From Hydrangea macrophylla (lineage: Eukaryota; Streptophyta; Magnoliopsida; Cornales; Hydrangeaceae), in contig CM066984.1 of assembly GCA_033977485.1 (NCBI GenBank), positions 45,453,100-45,517,099 on the forward strand: DNA of 64,000 nt. The letters are read 5' to 3'. Below the pieces are notes generated by a model. That model was not told where the DNA came from. It saw only the letters and a program-made list of their open reading frames with translations, and did not search any database. Positions 59,818-64,000 of the stretch are shown in pieces. The first letter of the stretch is position 1; every line of letters begins with the position of its first letter. A program made the translations under genes and the position numbers.

Positions 59818-62043
59818 TGTCACGCCCCGGAGCAGCATAAATAGAGAAAAATAAATTTCCTTCATGGGTCCATAAGGAATGACCGGTGAAAGTCACTAAT
59901 AATCCACACCATGCAGGACTAGTCCAAACCAAAATAGCATTTAAACAACTGAAGATAAAAATCACCGTACTATCTATTACAAAACATCAGAGTGTGGTCC
60001 ATAGGATCACAACAGGTCTGAAGACAACAAATGCCCAAGTACCCGCTAACTAAAGGTTTAACAGAACAACCGGAAAGTAATCTAACTATAACATCTTCAG
60101 TCTTCAACTGGCGTAAGGATAATCCTCCCTGGCGTAACCATCATTGGTGGGGCCTTCCTCTGGATAATAGTCATCAGTGTACTGGTCATTACCTGTAGAA
60201 TAAGAGACAGGATATTCTGGACGGGAAAAGTCCAGGCAATAAAAGCCCGTCAGCTTACTGAGAGCTGAGTGAGCATAAACTAACGAGGTACCAGTTACCT
60301 GAAGTTAACACAAGCTGATGAAAACACAAGTGAACATCTTAATATATCCATATCTTGTTCCTTTATTCATTCTTGTAAACCGACCCTTAACGTCTTGTTA
60401 CTCAAATACCGAACTCAACATACTCAGATGTCATGAACAGACTCAATCGTTTAACTTTAGGGATACACCCTTATTCTGTCCATCACTTTTAAGAGCAATA
60501 TATCCTGCTCACCGCATGTCATGGACTCCATGTCAGTCTGTCCCCAGCTTTTAAGAACAATGATCCTGTTCACCGCATTTCAGGGATATAACGTTTCGAA
60601 CAAGGCATATCAATCTATTGCCACGACTCAACGTCATCTACTAGTGATCCCAGCTCACCGCTTTTAAGAAATATGGTCCTGTTCACCGCTTTTAAGAGCA
60701 TCTCATAGATCATCCAGTCTATCTTAGGTCTATTTGGTCCAGCTCACTGCTTTTAAGAACCATGTATCCGGTTCACCGCCTTTCAGAGCATATCATGACC
60801 AATCGTCCATCCACGTACCATTCCCAGAACTTACCAAACCTACTTACGTTCCATTCTAACATCGACATATGACAATTCCCAATGTGGCCTGACTACTCGG
60901 ATTAAAAGAAAACAGATATCAAATTTATATCAGAAACAACACGTCACCCACGTCTTCATATTACTTTTTATTCATTATCCATAAATCTTTGGTGTCACAT
61001 TACTCCTGTCTACCCCATAGTCGCATAACGGAAATTCCGAATCAGAAATCGAACTAAACCTTTTATATAATAACAGGCAAAGGAAACCATATTCTGATCA
61101 TGCCAATCGATTGGAACAGAGGTTCAATCGATTGGGACAAAAAGTTATACCAATCGATTAAGAAACATGGCAATCGATTGAGATTTCAATCGATTGGAAT
61201 CCTATTCAATCGATTGAGAAACGACTGATATCAATCGATTGAGATTATGCCAATCGATTGATACTACGTCTTCTCCAGCAGATTGTAAAAACAACATATT
61301 TCAACGTATAAGTCATACTCTTATCACATCTAAAGGTCATAACAACTTGTACATACATCAAATAAAGTGACCAAGTGAGTTAGGACTCACTTAGGGTGCG
61401 TTTGGCTGGGTGTGTTTTGAAAATCCAAGCTTCCTCTCTCTCCTTCTTGCTCTTCTCTTTCTGCCCAGCTCTCTCTCTGTCTCTCTTTCTTCTTCCTTTC
61501 TTCTTCTTGTCCTCCCCTTTGTCTTCTTCCAGCTGCCAAGGCAGTGTGTGTGTGTGTATATGTATAGATATAGATATATAGATAGATATATGTATGTATA
61601 TATCTCACAAGAGGTATGTCTCTCTCTCTCAAGCTGCCAAAGTAGCCCAAGGCCACAAATGAACGAGTATATATAGGGGTTAAGAGTGCCACACGTTTAA
61701 AGCTGAAGGAAAGAAGAAAATATTTCTCAGCTTATGTCAATCGATTGGGACACCAGTCAATCGATTGGTAACAGATATTTGTAGTCAATCGATTGGAATA
61801 ATGTCAATCGATTGGGATAAAATGGCAATCGATTGGAATGTTGACACGTAATCAATTTTAGTCGGTAAAATGGCAATCGATTGGGAATACTTATCAATCG
61901 ATTGGTATCTGAAAAGTGTCAATCGATTGGGTAAACTTATCAATCGATTGGTATCAAAATTCACCAAAAAGGAAGAGAAAGTTTATACGAGTATAGAAAT
62001 GAAATACCAGTCTTATTAATATACCAAAATACAGGGTATTACA
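59818..62043 (-). repeat. 5' LTR of element C
   Basis: Pair of 51526-53756. Palindrome clusters at 61104-61262 and 61737-61951; TATA box near 61664-61677. Confidence 0.95.
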
Positions 62044-62961
62044 GTTATTCAGACACATCATAAAACAATTCTCATCACCTTCCAACTCTAAGACTGGTTG
62101 TCCTTAACCTAACTGACTAAATCGAACTGGTTATATCAACACGACATACTAGTGTCTTGTTCACCGCTTTTAAGAACTCTTACTGTTCACCACTTTTAAG
62201 AACTCTTGCGAACACTAGCCATCATTCTCATATAACAACTAGTCTATGGACGTACCCATACTCTTGTTCACCACTATTAAGAAATCTTATTGTTCACCAT
62301 TTTAAGAACGCATGTGAGTATAGTACCTACATAGCTCTGGTAAATATATACCATGGGCGTGCCACTACTACTCTTGCTCATCCCTTTTAAGAACTCTTAC
62401 TATTCACCGCCTTTAAGAACGCTTGCGAGTCCTGTGCACCCATAGCTTCCACAATTCTGGTCAAATCCTTCTTACTTCCTTATTGGATTCAACCTGAGCG
62501 AATCATTAGCTCGACTTATACAAACCTCAAAAATAACTAATAACCCATTGACTCAATCACCAGTTACTCAATGCTACCCAGTGTTATTATCTCAAACCTA
62601 TCTCGTTATCGCATCGCATTATTTCTAACATTTCTAACCTGACTGCATTACTCACCATATTATCTCAGTCTCATTATCGTATCCCATTACCTTCATAATC
62701 CATAATATCGCATAATAGAAACAAGGAACGACAATTAAACAACTACGCATTATGCATTATAAACTAAATAAACACATCCATGTTCTGCTAGGTTCAATCG
62801 ATTGAAGTCATCTCAATCGCTTGAAGGAAAGTGATGTTCGGTCGATCGAAGTATTCTCGATCGATTGAAGTCAAGGTGGTCTCGATCGATTAAAGACTTT
62901 TAATCGATTAAGACTCAGTGATGTTCGATCGATTGAACTCAGTTCGATCGGTCGAACTATG
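62044..62961 (-). repeat. B2 LTR, part 2
   Basis: Continues from 51525 in the B LTR, with the 'cttttaagaac' array (62160-62425) and a TCGATCGA cluster (62790-62960). Interrupted by insert F at 62962. Confidence 0.9.
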
Positions 62962-63595
62962 TGATACGAACCCCGCCAACAATGTGATGAAACCCGTAAC
63001 ACGATTAATGCCTCGGACCGTTCTACTGTCAGATTTAAAGGAAAACCGCGACCCAACACCTATAACAGATGCGAACCTTGGTATAGAGGATGAAGACGCC
63101 ACAATCAAGGATGAAAACTCGACTGATAAGTCTAGGTATGAACGCAACAGAGTAAATCTGATAAGTTCAAATAGTTCTTCAAAGAACCAAAGAGAAAACT
63201 CTCACAATATAATTAATGATCAAAACTGAATATTACAAACCCTAAACTGTTTAAATAGTTGAGGCGTACGGTTGGGCCCTATAAGCCTATGAAATATTAT
63301 GGCCCAATATAATTCACCCCAAAACTAAAATAAAAAAACAAACTAACAAATATGAAAAGTTCATAAGTTGGTATGCAAGCCTATAATTTATTCTAGAGCT
63401 TGAATCATGGACACCCAGCCTTGTGGATCACTAGTATCTTCCTTTGGGCCACAAAGATTAGTCTCACCCCAAATTTGTTGAACCAGCCCATTGAGATTGT
63501 CCTTGAACCGTTTTGCTCGCGCCCTTGTAACTGGACCAATTGGCACGTGGTTCGGGTCCGCATTCCACCTTGTACTAGCTGCCATGTTCTCATCA
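62962..63595 (-). mobile_element. Element F: 634-bp solo-LTR-like insert
   Basis: Ends TGATACGAA...TTCTCATCA; flanks ctatg (62957-62961) and ctacg (63596-63600) are a 5-bp duplication with one mismatch. On minus it starts TGATGAGAAC. A TATA-like ctatttaaacag lies near 63250. The B LTR reads through on either side (compare 15455-15475), so the insertion is precise. No second LTR or interior exists, so a solo LTR is most likely. Confidence 0.7.
63388..63585 (-). pseudogene. Reading frame inside F resembling the C-terminus of a Ty3/gypsy polyprotein
   Basis: 65 codons from ATG (63585) to TAA (63388-63390), also open upstream to the LTR edge. It contains GPVTRARAKRFKDNLNGLVQ, a basic T-R-A-R-A-K-R-F-K stretch that I associate with tails of plant Ty3/gypsy polyproteins. 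It begins upstream of the TATA-like box, so it fits a pol frame that runs on into the U3 of the 3' LTR. Confidence 0.5.
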
Positions 63596-64000
63596 CTACG
63601 TCTTCTACAGATTCTACAGTGAACGTGTAGAATATGATAGGGGGTGTTTGGGTCCATATGTAAAGGTCCAGAACTTGTAAAACATCTAAACTAAGATACC
63701 GAGTGAGTTTGGAACTCACTAAATGTTGCTAAGGGCGCGTTTGGCAACGTAAAACTTTGAAGCTTTAATGGCAGCCTCCTCTCTCTTCCTCTGTCTCACT
63801 GCCTTTTCTGTCTCTTTCTGCCTCTTCATTTTTCTTTTCCTTCTCTGCTTCTTCTTCTTCTTCTTCTTCTTCTTCTTCTTCTTCTTCTTCTTCTTTTGTA
63901 TATAGGTGTGTGTATATAAATATATGGATGTGTATATATATATAACACAAGCACAACCACAAAATCTCTCTCTCTCAAACTCTCAAGTGTTCTAAACTTA
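63596..64000 (-). repeat. B2 LTR, part 3 (continues past window)
   Basis: Matches 15460-15815 of the B1 LTR, with an extra 'gaactcactaaatgttgctaag' stretch also present at 50450-50475. It ends in the CT-rich region before the TATA box. Confidence 0.9.
63849..63897. repeat. (CTT)n microsatellite in B2 LTR
   Basis: About 15 uninterrupted triplets. The Glu-rich minus-strand frame here is an artefact of it. Confidence 0.95.

Larger units (their letters stand above)
51526..62043 (-). mobile_element. Element C: full-length Tekay-type chromovirus
   Basis: 10.5 kb, perfect 5-bp duplication gttat (51521-51525 and 62044-62048). LTRs of 2231 and 2226 bp with plus edges TGTCACGCCCCGG...AGGGTATTACA. Minus-strand order: 5' LTR, Met-type primer site, extra acidic ORF, gag-pol, purine tract, 3' LTR. 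LTR copies are very similar, so insertion is recent. Coding is disabled by stops and a 32-bp net deletion in integrase. Confidence 0.95.

Noticed and set aside
63765..63962. Glu-rich minus-strand ORF
   Set aside because: Product of the (CTT)n microsatellite.

Overview
The window is plant nuclear DNA made almost entirely of transposable elements. Ty1/copia, Tekay-type chromovirus and Tat-type Ty3/gypsy families sit together with Met- and Arg-type primer sites, 80-95 bp introns with GT-AG borders and hAT and CACTA-like remnants. A flowering plant with a large repeat-rich genome is likely (probably a dicot); the species cannot be told. I see no intact host gene. Names A-F below are labels for this window only.

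Layout. 1-2330: 3' end of LTR retrotransposon A, with a 21-bp minisatellite. 2583-11303: a Ty1/copia element with 1.5 kb LTRs and a polyprotein in one frame broken by four stops. 11304-13967: anonymous DNA, an AT-rich stretch resembling a CACTA end, and the 3' part of a hAT transposase pseudogene. 13968 onward: chromovirus B1 (minus strand), inserted in the hAT gene. Its 5' LTR is split at 22408 by Tat-type element E (22408-48999, plus strand). E in turn holds Tat-type element D (31460-44891, minus strand, perfect CCGGG duplication). After 49000 the B1 LTR resumes, then comes a rearranged B-family stretch (50489-51017) and another B-family LTR (B2). B2 carries chromovirus C (51526-62043, minus strand, perfect GTTAT duplication) and a 634-bp solo-LTR-like insert F (62962-63595), and runs off the window.

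How the parts relate. B and C are related chromoviruses with an extra acidic ORF between primer site and gag. D has gag but no pol. E has neither; it carries an antisense gene with canonical introns that looks like a plant mobile domain (PMD) gene. E and D would depend on proteins from other elements. Nearly every coding region is broken by stops, most of which fit C-to-T change at CAG, CAA or CGA codons.

The strongest unexplained signal is non-coding. Copia, chromoviruses B and C, and Tat elements D and E all place a cluster of short spaced palindromes just upstream of the TATA box, each with a family-specific word. Copia, B and C repeat it downstream in the leader. D also has a 61-bp tandem array whose units contain two hairpins with the same five-base loop and paired compensatory changes in the arms.
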